From Xenorhabdus indica (GTDB lineage: Bacteria > Pseudomonadota > Gammaproteobacteria > Enterobacterales > Enterobacteriaceae), in contig NZ_NKHP01000006.1 of NCBI RefSeq assembly GCF_014467235.1, positions 124,001 to 188,000 of the forward strand: DNA of 64,000 nt, read 5' to 3'. The notes under the pieces are model-generated. The model was given only the letters and a program-made list of their open reading frames with translations, did not search any database and had not been told where the DNA came from. The position numbers were made by a program, and so were the translations under genes. Positions 28,882 to 39,928 of this stretch are shown here, one piece after another. The first letter of the stretch is position 1; each line of letters begins with the position of its first letter.

Positions 28882-29352
28882 ATGTCAATGCAGGTGCAAA
28901 TGCACAGTGCAGTTTTGTTACACTTCACATTAAAACTGGATGATGGTTCAACAGCAGACTCGACTTATAGTCAGGGTAAACCCGCATTATTCCGTTTAGG
29001 TGATGGCAGCCTTTCCGAGCCACTCGAACAACAGCTGATTGGTTTGAAAGCTGGCGATAAACACCAATTCATACTGGCAGGAGAAACTGTTTTCGGCAAA
29101 TATAATCCTGATCTGGTGCAATACTTCACACCACGCGATTTTGCCAATTCGGATATTCCTGAAGTGGGCACTATCATGCTATTTACTGCTATGAATGGTA
29201 GCGAAATGCCGGGGTTTATCAAAGAAGTTGCAGAAGGTTCTATCACTGTTGATTTTAACCATCCACTGGCTGACCAAAACGTCACTTTTGAGATTGAAGT
29301 GTTGGAAATAGACCCTCAGTTGGAGGAAAACCATGCAAATATTGCTGGCTAA
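28882..29352 (+). CDS. fkpB: FKBP-type peptidyl-prolyl isomerase
   Basis: 156 residues from ATG 28882 (an in-frame TTG nine bases upstream is a poorer choice). It is an SlpA-type [19 protein letters not shown], then [21 protein letters not shown] and an insert-in-flap domain. It assists protein folding in the cytoplasm. Its last codons overlap the ispH start by 20 bases, as in related bacteria. Confidence 0.95.
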   Translation: MSMQVQMHSAVLLHFTLKLDDGSTADSTYSQGKPALFRLGDGSLSEPLEQQLIGLKAGDKHQFILAGETVFGKYNPDLVQYFTPRDFANSDIPEVGTIMLFTAMNGSEMPGFIKEVAEGSITVDFNHPLADQNVTFEIEVLEIDPQLEENHANIAG

Positions 29353-30286
29353 CCCTCGTGGTTTTTGTGCTGGTGTTGATCGTGCCATCAGCATTGTAGA
29401 ACGCGCATTAGAATTATATGGCGCACCGATTTATGTTCGCCATGAAGTAGTACATAACCGCTATGTGGTTGATGATCTCAGGAATCGGGGAGCTATCTTC
29501 ATTGAAGAAATTTCAGAAGTTCCTGATGGTGCAATTCTGATTTTCTCCGCACATGGCGTTTCTCAAACTATCCGTAACGAAGCTCGTTCCCGCAATTTAA
29601 CCATGCTGTTTGATGCTACCTGCCCGCTGGTAACAAAAGTCCATATGGAAGTCGCCCGTGCAAGCCGTAAAGGTAAAGAAGCTATTTTAATCGGACATGC
29701 CGGTCATCCAGAAGTTGAAGGCACGATGGGGCAGTACAATAACCCTGAAGGCGGTATGTATCTGGTGGAATCACCGGAAGATGTATGGAAATTGCAGGTT
29801 AAAGACGAAAATAATCTCTGCTTTATGACACAAACCACACTTTCTGTGGATGATACCTCAGAAGTGATTGATGCACTTAATGCCCGGTTCCCGAATATTA
29901 TCGGCCCACGTAAGGATGATATCTGTTATGCCACCACCAATCGTCAGGAAGCGGTTCGCGATTTGGCAACAGATGCCGATATTGTCTTAGTCGTTGGCTC
30001 CAAAAACTCATCAAACTCAAACCGTCTGGCTGAACTGGCACAACGTATGGGCAAACCGGCTTATTTGATTGATTCTGCCGATGATATCAAAGAGGAATGG
30101 GTTGATGGTGTGAATTCTATTGGCTTGACAGCAGGAGCATCCGCACCAGATATTTTAGTGCAACAAGTCATTAAGCGTTTGAAAATGCTTGGCGCAGAAA
30201 CGGTTAATGAACTGCATGGCCGCGAAGAAAGCATTGTGTTTGAAGTACCGAAAGAACTACGAGTTGAAGTGAAAGAAGTTCATTAA
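29333..30286 (+). CDS. ispH: 4-hydroxy-3-methylbut-2-enyl diphosphate reductase
   Basis: 317 residues. The three iron-sulfur cysteines are in [21 protein letters not shown] and [19 protein letters not shown] and SAHGVS are conserved. It performs the last step of the methylerythritol phosphate pathway, giving IPP and DMAPP. It is the last gene of the ribF operon. Confidence 0.98.
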   Translation: MQILLANPRGFCAGVDRAISIVERALELYGAPIYVRHEVVHNRYVVDDLRNRGAIFIEEISEVPDGAILIFSAHGVSQTIRNEARSRNLTMLFDATCPLVTKVHMEVARASRKGKEAILIGHAGHPEVEGTMGQYNNPEGGMYLVESPEDVWKLQVKDENNLCFMTQTTLSVDDTSEVIDALNARFPNIIGPRKDDICYATTNRQEAVRDLATDADIVLVVGSKNSSNSNRLAELAQRMGKPAYLIDSADDIKEEWVDGVNSIGLTAGASAPDILVQQVIKRLKMLGAETVNELHGREESIVFEVPKELRVEVKEVH

Positions 30287-30333
30287 CTTCGGATTGACTT
30301 AAGAACCGCTATTTCAGGATTGCTTCAACTTAA

Positions 30334-30397
30334 ATTCGGCTTTTCTGTTGGAAGATGCAATTAATTTATTCGGCATCTTTCTAACGAAAAGCCGAAT
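30334..30397. terminator. Long palindromic hairpin after ispH
   Basis: ATTCGGCTTTTC (30334-30345) pairs with GAAAAGCCGAAT (30386-30397). The stem extends inward, with small mismatches, through GTTGGAAGATGC and GCATCTTTCTAAC. It probably terminates the ribF-ispH operon; its size and symmetry also suggest a repeat-type element. Confidence 0.65.
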
Positions 30398-30419
30398 ATG
30401 AATGTCTTGCCAAAAAAAT

Positions 30420-31088
30420 TTAACAACATTCATAACGGCTTGTTATCTCATTCCATTTCCATTTATCATTTCTTGCCGCGGGATGTAATTCCATGTCCCT
30501 ATTTACGTTCACAAACCCCATATTGATATATGCTTGCCTCGCCTCATCATATGGAGAAAGCTTTAACTTTCCTTCCATCCCTAATTGTTGTGATTTATTT
30601 ACTGCATACTCAATGAGTAAAACACCACAACCTCGAATGCCGCAATGAGTAGCCAAAAAAGAAACTTCAGGTAACTCATTTTCATGATTATCTTTCACTA
30701 ATAATTGTAAAGCACCAACAGGAATACCTCTGAAATAAGCAATAACAAAAAACTTTTTTGAACCGTCAGTTTTATCTCTCATAGATTGAAGCTTTGCATT
30801 AGTCGAGAGGCAACTAAGTATACTAACTGCCTGATTATATCTCATTTTCCACCTTTGCTGTTCTTCATTAAGTTTAAGAAAATCAAAATAGAACCAATCC
30901 TCAGCCATAGTTTCTGTTAGCATCTTTTCCGTTGCGTTGAATGCTTCTTCTGGGGTAACCTCCTTGATTGTGATAAATGTTCTCATATTAACCAATGTTG
31001 TGTACATATCCGAACAGGACCTGGACCGGGTTAAAGGGCCAAATCCTACAGAATGGTTGTTAATATTAAAAGATTTTGATCTGAACAT
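30420..31088 (-). CDS. GNAT-like acetyltransferase paralogue 1
   Basis: 222 residues. The C-terminal half has a GNAT-type layout: FFVIAYFRGIPVGALQLLV (strands beta-3/4), then LATHCGIRGCGVLLIEYAVN, which fits the acetyl-CoA loop (RGCGVLL) and following helix, then EARQAYINMGFV. The N-terminal about 100 residues are charged and not recognised. It is a clear paralogue of the next leftward gene, with matching C-terminal ends (DKWKWNE/DE). Substrate unknown; protein or small-molecule acetylation is possible. The region is AT-rich and replaces the genes normally found between ispH and dapB. Confidence 0.7.
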   Translation of the reverse strand: MFRSKSFNINNHSVGFGPLTRSRSCSDMYTTLVNMRTFITIKEVTPEEAFNATEKMLTETMAEDWFYFDFLKLNEEQQRWKMRYNQAVSILSCLSTNAKLQSMRDKTDGSKKFFVIAYFRGIPVGALQLLVKDNHENELPEVSFLATHCGIRGCGVLLIEYAVNKSQQLGMEGKLKLSPYDEARQAYINMGFVNVNRDMELHPAARNDKWKWNEITSRYECC

Positions 31089-31182
31089 TACATTAATTCC
31101 CCTCTTTACTATTTTGAACGATATAAATAATTCATCTGACTTCTCTCTAATAAAAATCCAAATATAATATATACACGTCTTC

Positions 31183-31215
31183 TTTCAAGTTACATCTTGA
31201 AATCTATAGGATATT
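31183..31215. repeat. Palindromic intergenic repeat, copy D (short)
   Basis: TTTCAAG (31183-31189) and CTTGAAA (31196-31202) flank six bases, followed by TCTATAGGATAT. It is a short, inverted copy of the family, lying between the two acetyltransferase-like genes. Confidence 0.6.
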
Positions 31216-31233
31216 AGCTGTCCTACCTGATAT

Positions 31234-31836
31234 TCAGCAGAAACTATAACGACCCGTTGCCTCATCCCATTTCCATTTATCACTTCTGTCAGCAGGATAT
31301 AATTCCAGATGCTCGTCGGCCCTAGTAAATCCCATCGCCATATATGCCGATCTCGCTCTTTCATATGGAGAAAGTTGTAACTTCCCCCCCATACCTAATT
31401 GTTGTGATTTATTTACTGCATACTCAATGAGTAAAACACCACAACCTCGAATACCACAATGAGTTGCCAAAAAAACGACTTTCGGTAATTCCTCAGTAAT
31501 TAATAATTGTAAAATTCCGATAGGAATACCTCTGAAATAAGCAACAGAAAACAACATTCTTTCATCAGTTCCTTTTAATTTAAGGCGCTTACCAATATTA
31601 TCATAGAGAAAATCAAATATTTTCAATGCCTGGCTATATCTCGAATTCCATTTTATTTGCTCTTCATCAAGCTTAGAAGAATTAAAGCATAACCACTCAT
31701 TATTCATAGTTTCTTTCTTTATTTTTTCCATTGCGCTAAATGCTTCTGGTAAACTAGCCTCCTTAATAACTATAGAACATCTGATATCAATTGATTTTGG
31801 CCATATTTCTGAAAAAGATCTTGATCTGGATATCAT
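31234..31836 (-). CDS. GNAT-like acetyltransferase paralogue 2
   Basis: 200 residues, start chosen by AGGAGG five bases before the ATG. The layout is the same as in paralogue 1: RMLFSVAYFRGIPIGILQLL, VVFLATHCGIRGCGVLLIEYAVN and RARSAYMAMGF. The block encoding the putative acetyl-CoA loop is identical at DNA level to paralogue 1 over 58 bases (31395-31452 versus 30581-30638), while flanks differ much more. This suggests duplication with later gene conversion, or strong local constraint. Function unknown. Confidence 0.7.
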   Translation of the reverse strand: MISRSRSFSEIWPKSIDIRCSIVIKEASLPEAFSAMEKIKKETMNNEWLCFNSSKLDEEQIKWNSRYSQALKIFDFLYDNIGKRLKLKGTDERMLFSVAYFRGIPIGILQLLITEELPKVVFLATHCGIRGCGVLLIEYAVNKSQQLGMGGKLQLSPYERARSAYMAMGFTRADEHLELYPADRSDKWKWDEATGRYSFC

Positions 31837-32076
31837 ATTGACCTCCTTATGATATAAACATTTTTTACTATTATATTGCTATCATTAACTAGCTAAAAAC
31901 CTTTATTTTTTCCATAATTAATATTATCAATAAATTTATTTATTTAAAGAAGTTGGGATAATTAAAATAATTTTATAGTTTTCATATTAGTTGATATAAA
32001 AACTCATCTCCATCAAAAATAAAAACACCTTTGAATTAAGTCATAATACACCGTTACTGTATTGAGTCAATTTCTG

Positions 32077-32715
32077 TTACACAGAAATAAATAAAAGACG
32101 AACAGAAAAACCAATCAAAACCACGCCTACTGCGCGTTCGAACCAATGCCCAAGCCGGATAAACTGTAAGCGAACCGTAGCACTGGAAAAAAGACAGCTC
32201 ACCAGAATAAACCACGCTGCATTTACTATACACATCCATACACCATAAAAAATCTGGACAGATAACGGCGTAGTTGCGCTCACAACAGTTGTGAAGACAG
32301 CCAGAAAAAATAAAGTTGCTTTGGGATTGGTAGCATTTGTCATAAAACCAGTAAAAAAAGCTCGTCGCAAGTTTCTTTGTTGCGGAAGTGCCTTATTCGG
32401 GAGGATAAAATCCATTTTTTCCGGCTTACTTCTAATAAATTGAATCCCCAAGTAGCAAATATATATACCACCAATCATTTTTGCTATTGTCATCAGCCAA
32501 GGTGTTGAATGTATTAATGCTCCAATACCAATCAATGTATAAATAACATGGACTGATATTCCCGCACCAATACCAATAGCGGTACAAATTCCCACCCAAC
32601 GACCAAAACGTATGCTCTGTCGTAGTGTTACGGCAAAATCTGGTCCCGGTGCAACAACTGCCAAAAAATGAATAAGTGCCAGTCCCCAAAACTCATGCAA
32701 GTAATCAGAAAGCAT
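32077..32715 (-). CDS. LysE/RhtB-family amino-acid exporter
   Basis: 212 residues with about six hydrophobic segments. The N-terminal VAPGPDFAVTLRQSIRFGRWVGICTAIGIGAG and the mid-protein TGFMTNATNPKATLFFLAVF are typical of the LysE/RhtB (threonine/homoserine lactone efflux) family. It probably exports a neutral amino acid or derivative across the inner membrane. It is divergent from the LysR regulator beyond alaX and co-directional with alaX. Confidence 0.9.
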   Translation of the reverse strand: MLSDYLHEFWGLALIHFLAVVAPGPDFAVTLRQSIRFGRWVGICTAIGIGAGISVHVIYTLIGIGALIHSTPWLMTIAKMIGGIYICYLGIQFIRSKPEKMDFILPNKALPQQRNLRRAFFTGFMTNATNPKATLFFLAVFTTVVSATTPLSVQIFYGVWMCIVNAAWFILVSCLFSSATVRLQFIRLGHWFERAVGVVLIGFSVRLLFISV

Positions 32716-32782
32716 ATTTACCCCGAAAAGCGTTTATATTTATAGTGGTATCACTGGGTTGAATCTATTATGACGCAATACA

Positions 32783-33439
32783 TTACGTTGGCATAACTAT
32801 GTCATATTGCACCGATAACTTGCCTTTCTTTTCCTTAATAGCTTTTATCTGAATTTTGTGAATATGTTTTAATGATGTCACATGTGTTCCGCCACAAGGG
32901 TAAGGGGGAAGTTCACCAAAACTGACTTGCCGAAATCCATCATCACGCAGAGTAATCTGGCAAGACAAATTTTCAGCGATAAGTCGATCACAACTTTCCT
33001 GGAGTGCTTCAACAAAAACAGCTTGAGCATGCATTCCCGGTTTAAAAATAACCCGGCTTTCTCCGGGCCAATGATGTGCACTGACAGGATACCAACCCAA
33101 GCCTTCAACAATATGACCAATAAGATGACCTGCTGAATGTAGCTGTGAGTGTAATTGACGATGATTTTCGTCAACGCGCGCAAAAGCTATTCCTGTATTG
33201 ATAGGATGTTTTGTGTAATGAATGATGTCATCATTTTCAAATGCGACGTGAACAACTTCCACATCATTCAGCCAGCCAACATCACTAGGTTGCCCTCCTC
33301 CCTGAGGATGAAATGGTGTTACGTTTAATCGGATTGCATAGCGTCCATCATTACAGGAGGAGACACCGCGAAAAGAACAATCTAACACTTCAACTTCCCT
33401 GCTCAGGATAGAACTGGATAAATAAAAACGTTCAGTCAT
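32783..33439 (-). CDS. Stand-alone alanyl-tRNA editing protein AlaX
   Basis: 218 residues related to the editing domain of AlaRS. The metal-binding motifs HSAGH (HxxxH) and CGGTH (CxxxH) are both present, and the N-terminus has FHPQGGGQPSD. It hydrolyses Ser- or Gly-tRNA-Ala in trans. AlaX genes are often next to LysE-type exporter genes, as here. Confidence 0.9.
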   Translation of the reverse strand: MTERFYLSSSILSREVEVLDCSFRGVSSCNDGRYAIRLNVTPFHPQGGGQPSDVGWLNDVEVVHVAFENDDIIHYTKHPINTGIAFARVDENHRQLHSQLHSAGHLIGHIVEGLGWYPVSAHHWPGESRVIFKPGMHAQAVFVEALQESCDRLIAENLSCQITLRDDGFRQVSFGELPPYPCGGTHVTSLKHIHKIQIKAIKEKKGKLSVQYDIVMPT

Positions 33440-33531
33440 ATTCGATATTCTTCATATAAACAAATTTCCCTGATTGTATTAAATAAATACAATTGCGATA
33501 ATCCATCCTCAACTCAAATAACTTTTGACCT

Positions 33532-34518
33532 ATGAGCATAAATAGCACGATAAATTTAATGCGGGAAATGGCTATTTTCGCCAAAGTGGTTGAAACCGGT
33601 AGTTTCTCTGAAGCTGCACGTCAGCTTGCCGCAACACCTTCTGCTATTAGTCGTTCTGTCACCAGACTGGAAAAAGCGCTCGGCACCCGCCTGCTGCAAA
33701 GAACAACACGCAAACTTCGTTTAAGTGAAAGCGGACAAACCGTTTATGAACATTGCCTGGACATGATGAATTCTGCTCAGGCAATCATGTCGGTATCAGG
33801 AAACTTTAACCGAGAACCACAGGGAATAGTCCGGGTCAGTGTCCCTAAAGCGGTTGGCCGTTTTGTTATTCATCCTCATATACCTGCTTTTCTTGCCTGC
33901 TATCCTAAAGTTGATGTAAATTTGCGACTTGATGATCGTTATGTAGATTTGATAGATGAAGAGGTTGATCTTGCAATACGGATCACAGATCAACCTCCTC
34001 CGGGCCTCATGGGAAAACGGCTATTAAATATTTGGCATATGTTATGTGCAACACCCGAATACCTGGCAGAACATGGCACACCACAACATCCGCACGATCT
34101 GAAAAATCACAGTTGCATCTATCTTGGGGAAGAACCAGGAGATTCACGTTGGAAATTCAATCAGGGAAATAAAATTATTACCGTCAATGTTTATGGTCGT
34201 TACGCTGCTAATCATACAGGAGTTCGGCTTGATGCCGTATTAAGACATATCGGAATTGGCAACTTACCTTATTTTACCGCTAAACATGCTTTACAACAGG
34301 GACGGCTGGTTCAAGTTCTGCCTGATTGGAACTTTAAAGCCAACCACACTGGCGAATTATGGATACTTTATCCACCAACACGGCATTTACCTCCAAAACT
34401 TAGTGTATTTATAGGGTTCCTGGCCGAACGCCTCCGTCAGGAAAACATCGCAGATAATAAAAGGGTAGATAAGATTCACGATACCACTCATTACGAATTA
34501 CCTGAAATGGGAGGATAA
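33532..34518 (+). CDS. LysR-family transcriptional regulator
   Basis: 328 residues. The helix-turn-helix is MAIFAKVVETGSFSEAARQL through SRSVTRLEKALGTRLLQRTTRKLRLSESG. The effector domain follows the DsdC/CrgA-like sub-branch (VRVSVPKAVGRFVIHPHIPAFL). It is divergent from alaX-lysE with about 90 bases between, so it may control them. Effector unknown. Confidence 0.9.
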   Translation: MSINSTINLMREMAIFAKVVETGSFSEAARQLAATPSAISRSVTRLEKALGTRLLQRTTRKLRLSESGQTVYEHCLDMMNSAQAIMSVSGNFNREPQGIVRVSVPKAVGRFVIHPHIPAFLACYPKVDVNLRLDDRYVDLIDEEVDLAIRITDQPPPGLMGKRLLNIWHMLCATPEYLAEHGTPQHPHDLKNHSCIYLGEEPGDSRWKFNQGNKIITVNVYGRYAANHTGVRLDAVLRHIGIGNLPYFTAKHALQQGRLVQVLPDWNFKANHTGELWILYPPTRHLPPKLSVFIGFLAERLRQENIADNKRVDKIHDTTHYELPEMGG

Positions 34519-34532
34519 TTATGTTCATGTAA

Positions 34533-34565
34533 AAGAGGTGAATTAGTTATTCTAACTCACCTCTT
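34533..34565 (+). terminator. Hairpin after the LysR gene
   Basis: AAGAGGTGA (34533-34541) pairs with TCACCTCTT (34557-34565), with a weak T-rich tail. It probably terminates the LysR gene. Confidence 0.5.
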
Positions 34566-34699
34566 CTCTGTAATATTCAAAGGGGTTTATAATAATGAAT
34601 AAGTTAATTGCCATTGATAACAAAACAATAATTCCATGTTAAAATCTGAATTATCATTCCCTATAAAAAGATCGTGTCATATTGTTTTCATTAATTTTT

Positions 34700-35857
34700 T
34701 TAATTAAGCCTATATTTTAGATTATTAACATCAATAGGATCGGAATTACTAAGCATAGTTAGCACGTGATCCAAGCAATTATAAAACCCCCAAAACTCGG
34801 TATAATCATACTTACCTTCTTTAACCAATTTTTCTGCATTAATTTCTCTCAATCTTGTATAGTCATACCACTCTTTAATATTACTTACCCGATGATGCCA
34901 ATCATGACAAATCAGTGATCCCTGCACTATCAGCATTCGAACAGGCAAATGGTAGAATAAGTGTTTAAAGGCCCATATAATCCATTGTAGAGAATATTTC
35001 AAAGAAAAACTTTCAGGACAAGGTGAGCCACAAAAGCGCCCTAAAGAGTTTTTGATATGGCTATGAAGAATAGTCTCATTTTCACGACGTAACAACCACA
35101 CATGCTCAGTCATTAACTGTAATAACGATGCTATCTGGTACACAATTACATAAGGGATAATGATGAATAATACAAAATTCATCATTCCCATCCACCAAAA
35201 TAGATAGCCCAAAAACAGAAAATAAACAATAGTCATGATGAATCGATAAACAGGAACACCTATTAAATTTGACTTAATGCGGCCATAGAGATATGAAAAA
35301 TGAAAATAAGGACTAAATAGGGTCAAAAACAGGTTAATATAGAGCTGTTTTTTTGTTTTTCCAGGTTCAAATCCTAATTTGTATACTGCTGCTAAATCTT
35401 TATCTTCTATTGTTGAAAAATCCTTTCCATGATGCTCATATATATGAAACTGACGGTATGAATCGTAAGGTTGAGTAATGAATATGGTGGATAAAATTTC
35501 ACATATCACTCTATTGCGTGATTTTGTTGAGAGTAAATTTCCATGCACCCCTTGATGAATAATAGTAGCAACAATATACCTGGCTCCAGAAGTGGAAAAT
35601 AATACACCGACTAAATAGAGAATAAACTTGATAATTGATGACATATTACTATTTAGTGACAAGTAGATAAGTAGCGTACCAACCACAATCCAACTAATCG
35701 ACCAACATATCATTTCAATTGAGCTGGATTTCCATAATGCTTTCCTGCCGGGAATATCCTTTCCTGTTAGCCAACTCCATACACCTTGAAAAGGTAATAT
35801 CTTATATGTATTCCGAATAGCGGTAGATTCCTTATAAAGTTCAATTCCTGTTTTCAT
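34700..35857 (-). CDS. Membrane fatty-acid desaturase/hydroxylase-like protein
   Basis: 385 residues with several hydrophobic segments. Three histidine clusters have the spacing of membrane di-iron desaturases: HQGVH (HxxxH), HIYEHH (HxxxHH) and HDWHH (HxxHH). It should therefore be an oxygen-dependent desaturase or hydroxylase of acyl chains or a lipid-like substrate. It stands alone with large AT-rich flanks and is not next to fatty-acid genes. Enzymes of this class also modify acyl groups of secondary metabolites, but nothing nearby proves such a role. The stretch is notably AT-rich, suggesting acquisition. Confidence 0.85.
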   Translation of the reverse strand: MKTGIELYKESTAIRNTYKILPFQGVWSWLTGKDIPGRKALWKSSSIEMICWSISWIVVGTLLIYLSLNSNMSSIIKFILYLVGVLFSTSGARYIVATIIHQGVHGNLLSTKSRNRVICEILSTIFITQPYDSYRQFHIYEHHGKDFSTIEDKDLAAVYKLGFEPGKTKKQLYINLFLTLFSPYFHFSYLYGRIKSNLIGVPVYRFIMTIVYFLFLGYLFWWMGMMNFVLFIIIPYVIVYQIASLLQLMTEHVWLLRRENETILHSHIKNSLGRFCGSPCPESFSLKYSLQWIIWAFKHLFYHLPVRMLIVQGSLICHDWHHRVSNIKEWYDYTRLREINAEKLVKEGKYDYTEFWGFYNCLDHVLTMLSNSDPIDVNNLKYRLN

Positions 35858-36025
35858 AATTCCTCCTATTGATGAACAAAGTAATTTTAATATAATTATT
35901 TTTATTACAAAGAGTGAAATATCAAAACATAAATTGTAACTATTACAATCTATAAATAAACTCGCAGTGAACGTGCAAAGTTATCTATATATATAAATTT
36001 GTTAACATTTTATAAAAAAAGAATC

Positions 36026-36036
36026 CCGCTTTGCGG
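36026..36036 (-). terminator. Small terminator after azlD
   Basis: On the minus strand CCGC-AAA-GCGG is followed by GATTC and a run of T. It begins directly after the azlD stop codon. Confidence 0.55.
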
Positions 36037-36348
36037 CTATAAAATAGCCGATAACACATAAAAAGCAGCCAGACTGATAACAACACACACTACGATATTT
36101 CTGATAAAAAAAGCAAAAACGGTAGTTAATAATGCCCCCCATAAATAAGGATTATTAGAAACCTCTCTTAACTCCCCATGTTCCATTAAAATAATTGGCC
36201 CACATATCGCAATCAATAAACAAGGGGCAGAATATTTTAATGATTCATTTATTATTTTAGGAAGCTTTACCGGAACTTTAGGTTCCAGGAAAACATATCT
36301 ATTAAATAATACAATACCAGCTAAAATAAAAAGCAAGGCCCAACTCAT
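36037..36348 (-). CDS. azlD: Branched-chain amino-acid exporter subunit AzlD
   Basis: 103 residues, four hydrophobic segments, with the AzlD-type ILAGIVLFNRYVFL start. With AzlC it forms an inner-membrane exporter of branched-chain amino acids (YgaZH type). It overlaps azlC by four bases. Confidence 0.85.
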   Translation of the reverse strand: MSWALLFILAGIVLFNRYVFLEPKVPVKLPKIINESLKYSAPCLLIAICGPIILMEHGELREVSNNPYLWGALLTTVFAFFIRNIVVCVVISLAAFYVLSAIL

Positions 36349-37067
36349 ATTGACTCCTTATTTAACCTGGCTATAAAAACAGAAAAGAACATACCACTGA
36401 CACCAGCAATGATAATAGCACCTTCAACATGAAGGTAAGATAATATCATTGATAAAAACAATGAAAAAATCACGCCTAAAAACACACTGAGTTTTTTAAT
36501 CATCGGTACAACAATAGTAATGAAGGTAGCGACAATAGAGAAATCCAGATGATACTTATCTAAATCTGGAATAGAAGAAGCCATTAATATTCCCAGAAGA
36601 CTGAATAGATTCCAGCATACATAAAAACATAATCCAGCACCAATCAAATAGCCCGGAGTTAAAATCTGTTTATCTCTCTGAGCACAACTTAAAGCAAATA
36701 ATTCATCTGTTAGTAAGAAACCGATTGGCAGCCGATAACGAGCTTTTAATAAAGAAACATATTCGCGTAAAGTTAAGCCATAGAGAAAATGCTGAGCTGT
36801 GATAAAAAACACTGAAATAATAATAGTAAAGATACTAGCACCTGATGCTAATAAACCAAGTGTCACTAATTGTGCAGCACCAGCGAATAAGATTGCAGAC
36901 ATCCCTATACTTTGTCCCAGAGTTAACCCTGATTGAACGGCAACAGAGCCAGCAAGTATTCCCCAGGGAATAACCGAAAGGCAAAGCGGTAACATATTAT
37001 ATATTCCAGACCAAAACCCTTGCCAGGAGGATATTTTTGGTTGCAATTCAGTCATTGTTTTTTCCAT
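36345..37067 (-). CDS. azlC: Branched-chain amino-acid exporter subunit AzlC
   Basis: 240 residues with about seven membrane segments. Family blocks are LPLCLSVIPWGILAGSVAVQSGLT, SAILFAGAAQLVTLGLLASGA and the LTDELFAL motif. It pairs with AzlD. An AraC-type regulator lies just upstream in the same direction and is a plausible controller. Confidence 0.9.
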   Translation of the reverse strand: MEKTMTELQPKISSWQGFWSGIYNMLPLCLSVIPWGILAGSVAVQSGLTLGQSIGMSAILFAGAAQLVTLGLLASGASIFTIIISVFFITAQHFLYGLTLREYVSLLKARYRLPIGFLLTDELFALSCAQRDKQILTPGYLIGAGLCFYVCWNLFSLLGILMASSIPDLDKYHLDFSIVATFITIVVPMIKKLSVFLGVIFSLFLSMILSYLHVEGAIIIAGVSGMFFSVFIARLNKESI

Positions 37068-37210
37068 AAACAGATCTACGTCAACAAAATAAAAGAACCA
37101 TTGACAGGTAGCTTACGTGCGGGTAATACAGGAGTATTGAATAAAATTGTGGTGAAATAATTTCTTGCTAATCTGATTGGAAGCCTTCCCAATAAGGCAA
37201 TAGAGCGTTT

Positions 37211-38053
37211 TTAAGCTGTTTGTAGAGAACGAACAAACATTCCGGGAGTGATCCCTAAGGCATTTTTAAAATGGCGGTTAAAATGGCTTTGGTCGGCAAA
37301 ACCACAGAGAATAGCAACATTTAGTATAGAATGTCCATCCAATAACAATTTTCTAGCCATACGTAAGCGGGCAAAAATTAAATAAACATGAGGCGTTACT
37401 CCGATAATTTCCTTAAATTGCCGCAAAAAATGCCATGGACTTAGCTGTACCATTTCTGCTAACCGATTGAGAGAAACATCAGTTTCTGCATGTGCATCAA
37501 TATATTCTTTAGCCAATAAGATCTGCTTTTCAGCAGAAGGAAGTTTCTGTGCAGTAATGCGTGTTTTACCGTAATTCATCATCAACCAAGAAAGTGAAGA
37601 AAACAGCATAGTTTCTTTGAATAAAGTATTACCTTTTTGCGACAATAAATTAAACATCAGACGTAATTGTTCAGATAACCCAGGATCATGAACCACCGCA
37701 GAAGGGAACCACGGTATACTGCCATCTGCATATTTTAAGTCGCGTGAAAGTGAACGTAATAAATCAGGTGAAGGGTAAATAGCTTGATATGACCAACCTG
37801 TTGCAACAGCAGCAGATCCGGTATGAATTTCATCTGAATTGACTAAAATAATATCACCTTTAGGCGCAATATGTTCCGCACCGGTACGATAGAAGCGCTG
37901 AGCCCCCTCTTCTATTACTCCTATACAAAAGGTCTCGTGCACATGCCGAGAAAATACTTGCTTACGGTAACTGGCTTTGAGCATCTCCAAACCATTAAAT
38001 TCTTCCAGACGAAAGAACTGAATTTTCTCTTTTACATTTTCTTGTTGCCACAT
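37211..38053 (-). CDS. AraC-family transcriptional regulator
   Basis: About 280 residues from ATG 38053. An in-frame extension to 38173 is possible, but it runs through a copy of the intergenic repeat, so the shorter start is preferred. The N-terminal part is a cupin-like sensor (SRHVHETFCIGVIEEGAQRFYRTG), and the C-terminal part two helix-turn-helix units (LNRLAEMVQLSPWHFLRQFKEIIG and ILNVAILCGFADQSHFNRHFKNALGITPG). AraC proteins of this type often sit next to AzlCD or LysE exporters and respond to the exported amino acid. Confidence 0.88.
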   Translation of the reverse strand: MWQQENVKEKIQFFRLEEFNGLEMLKASYRKQVFSRHVHETFCIGVIEEGAQRFYRTGAEHIAPKGDIILVNSDEIHTGSAAVATGWSYQAIYPSPDLLRSLSRDLKYADGSIPWFPSAVVHDPGLSEQLRLMFNLLSQKGNTLFKETMLFSSLSWLMMNYGKTRITAQKLPSAEKQILLAKEYIDAHAETDVSLNRLAEMVQLSPWHFLRQFKEIIGVTPHVYLIFARLRMARKLLLDGHSILNVAILCGFADQSHFNRHFKNALGITPGMFVRSLQTA

Positions 38054-38123
38054 AAAATAGTTACCCAAGTTTCTGATGAAAATTGATCTTTTTATAGTAT
38101 TAAACTCTTTTATTTTTAAGTTA

Positions 38124-38170
38124 TATATCCCATAGATTTCAGAGTGTAACTTGAAAAACAACGGGTATAT
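38124..38170. repeat. Palindromic intergenic repeat, copy E
   Basis: TATATCCCATAGATTTCAGAG at 38123-38143 and AACTTGAAAAACAACGGGTATA at its other end (about 38149-38168) match both ends of the family. It lies just upstream of the AraC gene. Confidence 0.7.
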
Positions 38171-39491
<1,321 letters not shown>

Positions 39492-39515
39492 TTATTTAAT
39501 AAAATAACTAATTGT

Positions 39516-39552
39516 AATTACGCAATTATTTATCATTAATTGCGTAATTTTT
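39516..39552 (+). terminator. Terminator after dapB
   Basis: AATTACGCAATTA (39516-39528) pairs with TAATTGCGTAATT (39537-39549), followed by TTT. Confidence 0.85.
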
Positions 39553-39928
39553 TATAAAATGAATCATAAATATAAGTATTACGTCATTTATATCTATTTT
39601 CTACATTATTCTCACTTTTTTACTACCTTTTATCCTATAGATACGAAAAATCACACTGTTTTTTCTGTTTTAAAATTTAATTTCACATTAATCGTGAATA
39701 TACTCGCACTTTTCTTATATTTTTCAGGTAAATTTCTATGATACAACAGTGAGTGTCGCAAAAAAAACAATAAAAATGGCGTTTTTTGTAGACAAGCCCC
39801 CCTCTCATCATTAGAATGCGCGCAATTTGCCAAAATTTTGACAAACATCATAATTGGCATTGATTTAAAGGATTAATTCTGAATTAATATGCATTGAGTG
39901 CGATTTGTTATTCATTCTGGAGGGCGTT
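39553..39928. other. carAB leader region
   Basis: AT-rich leader before carA. Its right part carries the promoter and ArgR-type box listed separately. Farther upstream no gene is visible. Confidence 0.5.
39838..39895 (+). promoter_or_regulatory. carAB promoter with ARG-box-like operator
   Basis: TTGACA (39838-39843) is followed at about 17 bases by a weak GATTTA. An ARG-box-like site, TGAAT-TAAT-ATGCA at 39880-39893, matches the ArgR consensus (TGAAT-N4-ATTCA) at nine of ten arm positions. In E. coli the arginine-controlled carAB promoter has ARG boxes in this place. Confidence 0.55.
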
